Shown here: positions 28,632-37,945 of the stretch, one piece after another
Position numbering within the stretch: position 1 is the stretch's first letter
Layout: the number at the start of each line of letters is the position of its first letter
Assembly (NCBI RefSeq): GCF_040564635.1
Contig: NZ_CP159837.1
Coordinates: forward strand, 1,491,001-1,555,000
Reading direction: 5' to 3'
Length of the DNA stretch: 64,000 bases
Origin: Planktothricoides raciborskii GIHE-MW2
GTDB taxonomy: Bacteria; Cyanobacteriota; Cyanobacteriia; Cyanobacteriales; Laspinemataceae
Notes under the pieces: model-generated
Databases searched by the model: none
What the model was told of the DNA's origin: nothing
What the model saw: the letters and a program-made list of their open reading frames with translations, nothing else
Translations under genes and position numbers: made by a program

Positions 28632-28714
28632 CTCTCTTCCTGCTTCGGCTGTTCACCAAAAAAACCGATCTTTTAAGTTTTCCTGTATTTCTTTCCTGTA
28701 TTGGCTTCCAACCC

Positions 28715-29677
28715 ATGAACAAAAAATTAAGATTAATTAGAGTCGCTGCTGCCCTGTTGCTGGCTCCCACTTTGGTTCAATGTACATCAACCACCGTTGC
28801 CGAAAAAATAGCTGAAGAAAACATCAATACAGCGTATAATAGCAATATTTCCCGCCCACAAACCAACATTAAAAATATTCTCAGCCCTAGCCAAGAATTA
28901 GCAAATAGCTACCTCAGCAAAACTCCAGCCACCGCCGTCACCGCGAATTTAACTTTAGCCCAAGCTGAACAAATTCAAGCGGAATTTGTCCAAATTTTAA
29001 GCCAGACATTGGGCAATCCCGTAGGCTATAAAGCCGCACTAACCAGTGCTCCAGCCCAAGAAAAATTTGGGGTTTCTCAGCCATTGTTAGGGGTTTTATT
29101 AGAGAAAATGTTATTACCCAATGGGGCAGTTTTACCCGCTAATTTTGGGGCTAGACCCATGACCGAGGGAGATTTAATTGTCCGGGTCGGTAGTGATGCC
29201 ATTAATCAGGCAAAAACTATGTCAGAAGCATTAGCCAGTTTGGATGCAGTGATACCATTTATCGAAGTTCCGGATCTGGTTTATGGGTCAGAGGTGAAAA
29301 TGGATGTGTATGCGATCGCGGCCATCAATATTGGCGCTCGCTATGGAATTTTAGGGGAGCCAATTCCTCTGACAAATAATCAAGATTGGCAAACCAGTTT
29401 AGCCGCCATTCGTTTAGAAATTATCGATGAAAATGGCACAACCTTAGCCACCGGAAATAGTAGTGCATTGTTGGGTCATCCTTTAAGCGTAGTCCTCTGG
29501 ATCAAAAATACCCTTAAAGCCCAAGGAAAACAACTTAAAAAAGGTGACTTGCTTTCCCTGGGAACCATTACACCCTTAATCCCCGTAAAACCGAATAGCA
29601 CAATTCGGGCGAAATATATCGGTTTAGACCCGTTCGACCCAAATAAAGAAATAGAAATTTCGGTTAAATTTGAGTAA
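28715..29677 (+). CDS. Exported FAH/hydratase-family protein
   Basis: The 320-aa protein resembles 2-keto-4-pentenoate hydratase / oxalocrotonate decarboxylase (MhpD-like, FAH superfamily): GYKAALTSAPAQEKFGVSQP, ARPMTEGDLIVRVG, FIEVPDL and GHPLSVVLWIKN. Unusually it carries an N-terminal signal (MNKKLRLIRVAAALLLAPTL) ending at VQC, a lipobox-like site with Gln before Cys. It is therefore probably periplasmic and may bind rather than catalyse. The ATG at 28715 is preferred over an upstream in-frame start at 28571, because the latter would read through the terminator hairpin and bury the signal sequence. No catechol pathway genes are nearby. Confidence 0.8.
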   Translation: MNKKLRLIRVAAALLLAPTLVQCTSTTVAEKIAEENINTAYNSNISRPQTNIKNILSPSQELANSYLSKTPATAVTANLTLAQAEQIQAEFVQILSQTLGNPVGYKAALTSAPAQEKFGVSQPLLGVLLEKMLLPNGAVLPANFGARPMTEGDLIVRVGSDAINQAKTMSEALASLDAVIPFIEVPDLVYGSEVKMDVYAIAAINIGARYGILGEPIPLTNNQDWQTSLAAIRLEIIDENGTTLATGNSSALLGHPLSVVLWIKNTLKAQGKQLKKGDLLSLGTITPLIPVKPNSTIRAKYIGLDPFDPNKEIEISVKFE

Positions 29678-29728
29678 AAAATTTGCCTAAATAAAAAATA
29701 ACCTCAAATATTGCCTGAGCCAAAGCCA

Positions 29729-30943
29729 TCAAAATTGATAACTAATGCCAATTTGTAAAACCGGATAAAATTTAAACCCGTCTAATTTGGCATTTAAATC
29801 CTCTATTTCTTTATCAATTGACTCCTGAAGTTGTGGCGTCACCGCTTGATTAGTTGCTCTGAGAGAAACTTCTGGGGTTCCGTGAATCATCACTCCTAAA
29901 TCTATCGTGAATCCTAATCTTCTTCCTGGTTTCACCGCATTTCCCCAACCAATGCCCACAAAGGGCGCGACTAAAGGAAACGTGACATCTCCCGATAAAG
30001 TTCCCACTTGTTCAGCGGTAAAAGTCCGCCCACCAATGGTGTAAACTTGTCTGTCTACCCCACCGACAACTACTGTTTGAGACTCAGCGGTTGCCTCTGC
30101 TTTATTTCCATTTAACATCACCCCCGCAGAAAGGCGAAATTCCGTCTCTGGAAGCGGATAAATATCCATTACCGCCGCGCCACTTCTTAAGTTAATATCT
30201 GTGCTATATTTCACATCGGTTTCTTCATAGTCTCCACTCAAAGAAAAAATCCCAAATCCAGCGCGGGCATTCAAAATTTCTGAGACTCTGGCTGTAATAT
30301 CTAATCCTAATCCTAAGCTACTGACTTGCGGCTCGATCGCCACTCCACTGAGTTCATTCAAAGGCCCCCATTTCCGGGGTTTTTCCTGATTATTTGAGTC
30401 TTCAGAACTGGATCCGGATGATGGCTTTTCAGGAATTTCGATCCCTGGAGGTTCGCTCTGTGGAATTTGCATCTCTGGGGGTTTTATCTCTGGCACTTCC
30501 ATCGCTGGTGGTTCGATCGCCGGGGGTTCGATCGCCGGGGATTGACTGTCTGATTCTTGTGGCTTTTCTCGCTCTCCTTGACACATGGAATTTTGGGGAA
30601 ATTTCTCACAAAAAACTGCCCAGTCAACGTCTTGAGTTAATAAAAACTGGGCCGAATTGCCGGAGATTAAAGGGTCTTGAATCTCTAACGACTCTAACGA
30701 GAAAGTTTGCATTTGCCCGGAATTCAGCAGACTATTGTCAAATAAAAAAAGCGATCGCTCATTTATTTGGGCTTTAGCCACCGGATTGCTTAACAAATCT
30801 TCAGGCAAAAAGTCGATTTTGTCTTGCGCTAAGAGAGGAGAAGATAAGCCGCCAATCGTATAGAAAACTGTGGTAATTCCTAAGTAAAACTTACTGGATT
30901 TTAAGCGGGGAAAATTTTTAAACATATTTGTTGACTTTGCCAA
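29729..30943 (-). CDS. Putative outer-membrane beta-barrel protein with Pro-rich linker
   Basis: A 404-aa exported protein: signal peptide (about residues 15-40, ending SPLLAQ), a poorly conserved N-terminal region, then a proline-rich linker made of IEPPA/IEPPAMEVPE-type pentapeptide repeats (about 140-185). The C-terminal 200 residues have alternating amphipathic strands (LGLGLDITARVSEILNARAG, FRLSAGVMLNGN, VAPFVGIGWG) and end in a terminal phenylalanine (GISYQF), the hallmark of BAM-inserted barrels. The barrel is probably eight-stranded, OmpW/OprF-like in size. Function unknown. Confidence 0.7.
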   Translation of the reverse strand: MAKSTNMFKNFPRLKSSKFYLGITTVFYTIGGLSSPLLAQDKIDFLPEDLLSNPVAKAQINERSLFLFDNSLLNSGQMQTFSLESLEIQDPLISGNSAQFLLTQDVDWAVFCEKFPQNSMCQGEREKPQESDSQSPAIEPPAIEPPAMEVPEIKPPEMQIPQSEPPGIEIPEKPSSGSSSEDSNNQEKPRKWGPLNELSGVAIEPQVSSLGLGLDITARVSEILNARAGFGIFSLSGDYEETDVKYSTDINLRSGAAVMDIYPLPETEFRLSAGVMLNGNKAEATAESQTVVVGGVDRQVYTIGGRTFTAEQVGTLSGDVTFPLVAPFVGIGWGNAVKPGRRLGFTIDLGVMIHGTPEVSLRATNQAVTPQLQESIDKEIEDLNAKLDGFKFYPVLQIGISYQF

Positions 30944-31206
30944 GATTGTATTGCCAATATTTTCAAGCTGGCAATAGGCTGAGTTTTATATACCACAGGT
31001 GATGGCTGATATGCAATCATCCCTAAAGATCCCCCTCTGGGGATGGGGGGTTTCCCAAGTCCCCGGCGCCTCCGAGCCAAAAATCGCCAGAAAATTCGCT
31101 AAAATATAAAAAAAATCATTAATTTTTTTCAGTGATTTACAAAGCTGAGAAAAATCCTGTGAGTTGAGTCCACAGGACACCTCTAAACCGAAACCAGGAG
31201 ATAGTG
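30944..31206. other. Divergent intergenic region
   Basis: Holds the promoters for the barrel protein and the HAD phosphatase, and a CCCCCTCTGGGGATGGGGGG foldback near 31026-31050. A ribosome-binding AGGAG stands at 31196-31200 before the HAD start. Confidence 0.55.
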
Positions 31207-31914
31207 ATGAGTCTGAAAGCAATTTTATTTGATTTCAATGGTGTCATCATTAATGATGAGCCGATCCATGAGCAGTTGCTGGCGGAATTGCTGATTCAAG
31301 AAAACTTGCGTCCCAAGGACGGTGAGTTTAGGGAGTTGTGTTTGGGGCGCAGCGATCGCGCTTGTATCCTTGAATTATTTGCCAGACGAGGCCGAATTCT
31401 CGAAGAACCGGAACTCACCAAACTTATTCAACGCAAAGCACAAGCCTATCAAGCTCACATAGAAACCTTGGCCAAAATCCCCGTTTACCCTGGACTCGAA
31501 GACTTAATCTATCAGATCCGAGGGCTGGGACTAAAAATGGCGGTGGTCAGTGGCGCCCTGCGATCGGAAGTTGAACTGGTCTTAAACCGTTTAAAAATTG
31601 CCGAGTATTTTTCCGCGATCGTCAGTGGGGATGATATTAAAGTCAGCAAACCCGAACCGGATGGCTATTTGCTGGCGATCGAACGGCTGAACCGCGTCTA
31701 TCCGGGCTTGAATTTACAACCCCAAAATTGTTTGGCCATTGAGGATACGTTTCCCGGCATTGAATCGGCGAAACGGGCCAAAATCCCTGTGGTCGGAGTC
31801 GCCCATGCTTACCCATTACATATGCTGCAACGGCACGCTAACTGGGCAGTAGACTATCTGTGGGACTTGAACCTGGAACGAGTGCAGGAAGTGTACAGCC
31901 AGTCGGCAGCATAG
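31207..31914 (+). CDS. HAD-superfamily phosphatase (beta-phosphoglucomutase-like)
   Basis: A 235-aa HAD hydrolase with a helical cap. Motif I is FDFNGVI: the nucleophile D9 is present, but the second acid of DxD is Asn (N11). Motif II is VVSGALRS, motif III is the lysine in SKPEPDGY, and motif IV is IEDTFPGI. The ATG at 31207 is chosen over an overlapping GTG at 31204 because AGGAG is well placed before it. Substrate is probably a small sugar or nucleotide phosphate. The Asn variant may be the family norm for this cyanobacterial subgroup rather than a defect. Confidence 0.88.
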   Translation: MSLKAILFDFNGVIINDEPIHEQLLAELLIQENLRPKDGEFRELCLGRSDRACILELFARRGRILEEPELTKLIQRKAQAYQAHIETLAKIPVYPGLEDLIYQIRGLGLKMAVVSGALRSEVELVLNRLKIAEYFSAIVSGDDIKVSKPEPDGYLLAIERLNRVYPGLNLQPQNCLAIEDTFPGIESAKRAKIPVVGVAHAYPLHMLQRHANWAVDYLWDLNLERVQEVYSQSAA

Positions 31915-31999
31915 GGGATTTGTGATTTTTTTTCATCTCTTTTCCTCAGAGCACTTCCCCTTGGCTCTGACTTGTGCTACAATGTCTGAGAACAAACGC

Positions 32000-32072
32000 G
32001 GGGAATTAGCTCAGTTGGTAGAGCGCTGCGATCGCACCGCAGAGGTCAGGGATTCGAGTTCCCTATTCTCCA
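32000..32072 (+). tRNA. tRNA-Ala (anticodon CGC)
   Basis: Complete cloverleaf of 73 nt: acceptor GGGGAAT/ATTCTCC with the G3-U70 pair that identifies alanine tRNAs, D arm GCTC/GAGC, anticodon arm CTGCG/CGCAG with loop ATCGCAC, so anticodon CGC (32033-32035), and T arm AGGGA/TCCCT with loop TTCGAGT. The CCA end is not encoded. A HIP1 octamer (32028-32035) spans the anticodon. Confidence 0.95.
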
Positions 32073-32178
32073 TTAACTAAAACCCAGACTGGGTAAGTGT
32101 TTCATCGGTTGACCAGTTGTAAGTCAGCCTGATACTTTCTAGCATTTTCTGGATATTTCTTGATGTTTTTTGGGAAAA

Positions 32179-32222
32179 TTGAGGGAAAATTGAGGGAAAA
32201 TTGAGGGAAAATTGAGGGAAAA
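32179..32222. repeat. 11-bp tandem repeat, four copies
   Basis: Four exact copies of TTGAGGGAAAA. The last copy supplies the TTG that opens the frame of the next gene. Because 11 is not a multiple of 3, copy-number change shifts the frame upstream of that gene. Confidence 0.92.
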
Positions 32223-33192
32223 TAATCGGAATCAGAAACATATCCATACAGAGGGCATCAAACTGGCTAAGAAAAGCCCTTGGTTTGACAAGCTCAAGCG
32301 GTCTTATCCAGATGTTGCCGGTTACGAGTCATTTTCCACCGTAGCTCAACATCTGGCGTTCAACTTATTTTCCCTAGACTTTTGTTTAGACCAAGAGTTA
32401 TTGACGCCGCAGGATTTTTTAAATGACCTTGCCTGGAGTTCGACGGTAATGGCAGCCTGGACTTTGGCTCACAATCCGTTTCCCGTCTGGTGGCTCGATA
32501 AAGATTTATTTGCTGCGTTTGAGCAATCCGACATTCCCAAGGCGATCGCTGATTTGCAATTATCCGTCCCGTTTGGCATTCTCATGTTGCCCCAAAGCAT
32601 CCCAAACCCCGATGGTGAATTTTGCAACTGGGTTAGTTTCCAGCATTTTCTCCCAGGGTATAAGTTTCCCATCATGCAGTTTGGGTTACATACTATCGCC
32701 TCTGTGCCCGTTGACTGTGAAAAGTTGCGCTGGCTGACGGTGCTTCAGAATGGGACTCGTTATGCCAGCACTGTAGAATTTGCTGGAGACCACCTGGTTC
32801 ATGGCAACTTTCAGACGGTTGGAGACAAAGGAAAACCAGACGCTAACCGCGATATTGACCTCGAACGAGATTTTCTGAATCGGGTTGAAAAAATTGTTAT
32901 CCAAACCCTGCTTTATCTTCAAATTCGACCTGATGATTTAGCGCCTCCTCGGAAGGTTTCGGTTTCTTATAAGGGTCAAGGCTTTGGCCAGAAAGCTAAC
33001 AAAGACCGCCTAACTCCGCTCATCATCGGTCAACAATTTCAGCCTCAAACGGAGCGCGTCTCATCTGCCCACGGCACCCATGCCACCCCTAGGACTCATT
33101 GGCGGCGAGGTCATTGGCGTAGAGTGGCTTTTGGCAAGGGACGGCAGCAGCGCGAGTGGCGATGGATTCAGCCCGTGCTGGTGAATGGGTGA
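32212..33192 (+). CDS. AcrVA2-like family protein
   Basis: A 326-aa soluble protein. Its C-terminus (HATPRTHWRRGHWRR, then REWRWIQPVLVNG) closely resembles my memory of the end of AcrVA2 (PHIRRGHWHGYW, then WQPAVFVN), the anti-CRISPR that lowers Cas12a by acting on its mRNA; length (AcrVA2 about 322 aa) also fits. Homologues without known CRISPR activity are widespread on mobile DNA, so the name shows family and not activity. The start is uncertain: no ATG occurs before residue 79, and the frame opens with TTG inside an 11-bp tandem repeat. It lies between tRNA-Ala and a CRISPR array 2.3 kb away. Confidence 0.7.
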   Translation: MRENNRNQKHIHTEGIKLAKKSPWFDKLKRSYPDVAGYESFSTVAQHLAFNLFSLDFCLDQELLTPQDFLNDLAWSSTVMAAWTLAHNPFPVWWLDKDLFAAFEQSDIPKAIADLQLSVPFGILMLPQSIPNPDGEFCNWVSFQHFLPGYKFPIMQFGLHTIASVPVDCEKLRWLTVLQNGTRYASTVEFAGDHLVHGNFQTVGDKGKPDANRDIDLERDFLNRVEKIVIQTLLYLQIRPDDLAPPRKVSVSYKGQGFGQKANKDRLTPLIIGQQFQPQTERVSSAHGTHATPRTHWRRGHWRRVAFGKGRQQREWRWIQPVLVNG

Positions 33193-33267
33193 GCAGGGGA
33201 GCGGGGGGCAGGGGGGGCAGGGGGGCTTCAGGAGCAGGGGGGCTTCAGGAGCAGAGGGGCGGGGGGG

Positions 33268-33311
33268 CTGAGATACGATGCGATCGCCCGTCACTCAACC
33301 CAGTTTCACCG
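33268..33311. repeat. Left copy of a direct repeat flanking the CAP-RTX gene
   Basis: Starts CTGAGATACGATGCGATCGC and ends CAACCCAGTTTCA; the right copy is at 35076-35115 with a few substitutions and indels. The G-rich run before it (33190-33265) consists of GGGGGGC and CTTCAGGAGCAG words. The rest of the 33193-33683 gap contains no gene. Confidence 0.7.
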
Positions 33312-33683
33312 TATCGCTGTAAGGGCGCCTGTCTTGATTGGATAGATATGTTGTAACTTGCCATATTCACCAGCGGGAGTTTCTGTTGCTTAAAATAGTA
33401 TTCATAAAGATAGAGGGCTGTCCCTAGTATGTCAGTTTCAGTTTCACTGAATTAGTATGGTAGTGCGATCGCCTGATAGACTCCTGTACCAAGTTGCTCT
33501 CTTTCAGCTTCATTTTCCCACTCGAAGGTGAGTTAGTGGAAACAAAGCATGAATCAACAATCGTGTAAATCTTTAAGCTTTCCTTAAATATGAATTAATG
33601 GAGACGTCCCTATTCCTGTTGTTACTAACAGGAGAAACCATACTTTAAGATTCCTTTGAAACTGAATTAAAGGTAATTAACAG

Positions 33684-34997
33684 ATGGCTATTGATATTTA
33701 TGCAAAATCACCCTTGGACGGTTTGGAAGAGGAAGAGGCCAAACTCTATGCCTTAATTAACGATTATCGCAAGCAAAACGGACTGCCCTCTATCCCCGCA
33801 TCTAATGCCCTGACTACGGTGGCGAACCGCCATTTGCAGGATGTGGCGGAAAATCTGCAAATAGTGAGGTTGGATGACCCCCGCAATCCCCATTCCTGGA
33901 GTTATGGCGCTTATGATGGGAGCGATTCTAGCACCTGGCCAAATATGTGGACGGCACCGCAGCGACTGAATACGGGTTATCCGGGAAATGGATATGAGAA
34001 TTTTGCCAGAACAACGGCTGATTTTATGTCTGCGGAACAGGCTTTGGAAGTCTGGAAAAATAGCCCGCCTCATAATGCGGTGATTCTGAATCAGGGTATC
34101 TGGAGCGATCGCCCCTGGAACGCTTTGGGAGTTGGTATCTATAAGGGGTTTGCTGCCTTATGGTTCGGGGAGGAACCAGACCCCACTGGTGAACCAGTAA
34201 AAAACCAAGGTTCAACAATAGATGAAGACGAGCAGGGTCGCACAGACTTAATATCATTCGTTCCTATGTTGGGAGAGGTGATACCAGAATTTCGCCGCCA
34301 GAGTCTCGCGGGGATAACGGAACCGGCAAATCAGTCTTTTGTATTTGCAGATTTTTCAGCGGAGAATGATGTGGTGCAGTTAACCCCGGAAATTAGCCGC
34401 CAAAACCCCGGAGGAGTGCGGGCTTTTGATGGGGATGATTTGATTGTGGGGTCGAGCGATCGGGATATCGTCAATGGCAACCGAGGGAACGATACCATCC
34501 AGGGTAGTGGGGGAGATGATTACCTGCGTGCCGGTCAAGATAATGATTGGCTTGAAGGCAATGATGGGAATGACATTCTCAATGGCAATAGGGGTGATGA
34601 TACGGTATATGGCGGCGCCGGAAATGATTTGGTGCGCGGCGGTCAGGGAAATGATTTGTTAATTGGCGGTGATGGGGATGATGTGTTAATTGGGGATTTT
34701 GGTACTGATACCCTCACTGGGGGTCTTGGTGCCGATAAGTTTATTATCCGCGCTGATACGGTGGTGGGCGAAACTAATCCTAATTTGGCAGACCTGATTA
34801 CTGATTTTGGCCTTGGGGATGAAATTGTGATTGTGGGCAATCAGGAAACGATTCAATTAGTCGCCAGTGGTAGTGATACGGTGATTCAGTTGAGCGGTGG
34901 CGATATTTTGACCGTGGTGGCAAATGTGACGCCGGGGAATTTGCAAGGGTCAGTTTTGGCGGCTTTTAGTAGCGATCGCGCCATGAGTATCGGGTAA
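33684..34997 (+). CDS. CAP-domain protein with RTX repeats
   Basis: Probably secreted 437-aa protein. Residues about 15-165 form a CAP (SCP/PR-1) domain: LYALINDYRKQNGLPSIP, NPHSWSYG, YENFARTT, WKNSPPHNAVIL and a final GVGIYKGFAALWFG. The His and Glu positions of the CAP cavity are present (HSW, YEN, PHN). Residues about 245-355 are RTX calcium-binding nonapeptides (GNRGNDTIQGSGGDDYL through GGLGADKF), followed by a short beta domain. RTX repeats imply type I secretion; no exporter is nearby. No N-terminal signal peptide is visible, which agrees with that route. Near-identical 40-bp direct repeats flank the gene. Confidence 0.9.
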   Translation: MAIDIYAKSPLDGLEEEEAKLYALINDYRKQNGLPSIPASNALTTVANRHLQDVAENLQIVRLDDPRNPHSWSYGAYDGSDSSTWPNMWTAPQRLNTGYPGNGYENFARTTADFMSAEQALEVWKNSPPHNAVILNQGIWSDRPWNALGVGIYKGFAALWFGEEPDPTGEPVKNQGSTIDEDEQGRTDLISFVPMLGEVIPEFRRQSLAGITEPANQSFVFADFSAENDVVQLTPEISRQNPGGVRAFDGDDLIVGSSDRDIVNGNRGNDTIQGSGGDDYLRAGQDNDWLEGNDGNDILNGNRGDDTVYGGAGNDLVRGGQGNDLLIGGDGDDVLIGDFGTDTLTGGLGADKFIIRADTVVGETNPNLADLITDFGLGDEIVIVGNQETIQLVASGSDTVIQLSGGDILTVVANVTPGNLQGSVLAAFSSDRAMSIG

Positions 34998-35075
34998 TGG
35001 CCATAATTTGAGTCTGTTGGACAATTCCGGGACAACCATAGAAGCCACAGAAAGGTACTTAGCACAGCAACCAGA

Positions 35076-35115
35076 CTGAGATGCGATGCGATCGCCACCC
35101 AACCCAGTTTCAACC
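35076..35115. repeat. Right copy of the direct repeat flanking the CAP-RTX gene
   Basis: Starts CTGAGATGCGATGCGATCGC and ends CAACCCAGTTTCA, matching 33268-33311. Together they bracket the CAP-RTX gene. Confidence 0.7.
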
Positions 35116-35365
35116 CTTCACAGCGTAACTTTGGGCGTATCGTTATATGGTAAAATAAGTAATTATTCCCCGAACAGTTACTAGGGGGTAATCGGTCGGC
35201 TATCTTCGGGTAGTCGGCCACTCTTTTTTTCAGCCTAAATGCTTCAGTAAAATCTCCGTAAATTGCTAACTGTCTAATTTAGAGACTGCTGATTAATGAT
35301 TCTGTTAGCTGTTATAAGTTTGTAAACAAACCAATAAACTATTAACTACCTAATAAGTAACTACC

Positions 35366-35542
35366 GCGAGGTTCACGGAAAATCGCTGTAACTTAGCTAA
35401 TTCGTCGGGAACCTCGCAGCCTCTCTGGGTAAGGGTTTCAGCGATTTTTTTTTCGAGGTTTAGCAAAATTGTAGCAACAAAATTGGTGAACCTCGCAAAC
35501 CGCCTCTAGACATCTTGCTGGGTAAGGGTTATAATTTTAGCT
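35366..35542 (+). promoter_or_regulatory. CRISPR leader with duplicated module
   Basis: The leader directly upstream of the first repeat is AT-rich. It contains the word CTGGGTAAGGGTT twice (35425-35437 and 35518-35530), each preceded by an AACCTCGCA element. GCGAGGTTCAC (35366-35376) is the exact inverse of GTGAACCTCGC (35486-35496). A TATAAT at 35530-35535 lies 8 bases before repeat 1 and is a plausible -10 box. Position next to the most uniform repeats and opposite the degenerate end supports leader identity and plus-strand transcription. Confidence 0.8.
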
Positions 35543-36435
35543 ATCCCCACTCGCTGGGGATATTAATTGAATGGAAACAAATTGCAATTACTGAGTAAGG
35601 ACAGTTAGGGATTTTTTTTATCCCCACTCGCTGGGGATATTAATTGAATGGAAACGGATAGATGAGCGATCGCTGGTAATGGATAGATGAGCGAATCCCC
35701 ACTCGCTGGGGATATTAATTGAATGGAAACCATCAAGTATTCCAAAGAGCTATCTAAAAAAGAAAAAATAGATCCCCACTCGCTGGGGATATTAATTGAA
35801 TGGAAACCCCCTTTTAGGCAATTCGTTAAATCGGGGTTAATCTCAATCATCCCCACTCGCTGGGGATATTAATTGAATGGAAACTGTTAATGGTTTGCCA
35901 AGTTCGTTTGACTTAATTTCCGAGTATCCCCACTCGCTGGGGATATTAATTGAATGGAAACGCGCCTTAATAGTGAAAAAATCGGATTCTCGATCGTCTG
36001 TGATCCCCACTCGCTGGGGATATTAATTGAATGGAAACGAGCAACTTTTAGTTGCTCATTGAAAAGAGAGTTATTGAATCCCCACTCGCTGGGGATATTA
36101 ATTGAATGGAAACTGGAGATGCCAGTTGACTACCCCCACAGAGTACATGAAGAATGCCTGTCCGATGAATCCCCACTCGCTGGGGATATTAATTGAATGG
36201 AAACTTTACCTTCGGTATTAGAACCGAAGACGAATATTTGATTAATCCCCACTCGCTGGGGATATTAATTGAATGGAAACTTGACATCCGAAGTTACGAG
36301 CCACTCGGCAAGCATGGAGATATCCCCACTCGCTGGGGATATTAATTGAATGGAAACTAGGAGTCGGTAAAGAGTCTCAAAAGACTTTTTGATGAATCCC
36401 CACTCGCTGGGGATATTAATTGAATGGAAACATAA

Positions 36436-36780
<345 letters not shown>

Positions 36781-37195
36781 TAATTGAATGGAAACGGGCG
36801 TAGCAGCTAACCCCTTGTACAACCCTACCATACTATCCCCACTCGCTGGGGATATTAATTGAATGGAAACTTAAGTTTAAATGCTTTAATTAAGTTATTG
36901 ATAGAAAAGAGTAAGTATCCCCACTCGCTGGGGATATTAATTGAATGGAAACACACTTCCTTTTGGCTTAAAGCCATACGGCTACCATTGATCCCCACTC
37001 GCTGGGGATATTAATTGAATGGAAACAGGAAAGTATCCCAGATACTTTCTAGGAGAAGGAGCAGTTGAATCCCCACTCGCTGGGGATATTAATTGAATGG
37101 AAACGCTCCGAGTGAAGGAGCTCGACCGTAACGATATCCATTTCTATCCCCACTCGCTGGGGATATTAATTGAATGGAAACGTGACTTCTGTTAG

Positions 37196-37345
<150 letters not shown>

Positions 37346-37725
37346 TGACAGAGTCTTCCCAGAATTTTTTGAAACATCCCCACTCGCTGGGGATATTAAT
37401 TGAATGGAAACTAAATCCATTGGCTTACAGGGAGATAAATATAGCGATCGATCCCCACTCGCTGGGGATATTAATTGAATGGAAACGTGAATTTACCTTC
37501 ATCAGAAGATTCCCACTCGCGTTGCATCCCCACTCGCTGGGGATATTAATTGAATGGAAACTGGTTAAGATTACCCCTTCTTCAGAGGTAATCATAGAAG
37601 AAATCCCCACTCGCTGGGGATATTAATTGAATGGAAACTCTTCCCCCTCTTCATCGATTAACGTTGGTCTATGGTCATCCCCACTCGCTGGGGATATTAA
37701 TTGAATGGAAACAAGGAGTTATTAG

Positions 37726-37945
<220 letters not shown>

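Noticed and set aside
28571-28714. N-terminal extension of the hydratase-like protein from an upstream ATG
   Set aside because: It would translate the menD terminator palindrome and hide the signal sequence that starts at 28715.
32000-33192. tRNA-Ala as an attachment site of an integrated island
   Set aside because: No integrase and no repeated tRNA 3' end was found downstream in the window.
37487-37525. Spacer 26 containing TCCCACTCGC, similar to the repeat's first half
   Set aside because: Ten matching bases without the stem's second half; chance or a short mis-integration, not enough to call a partial repeat.
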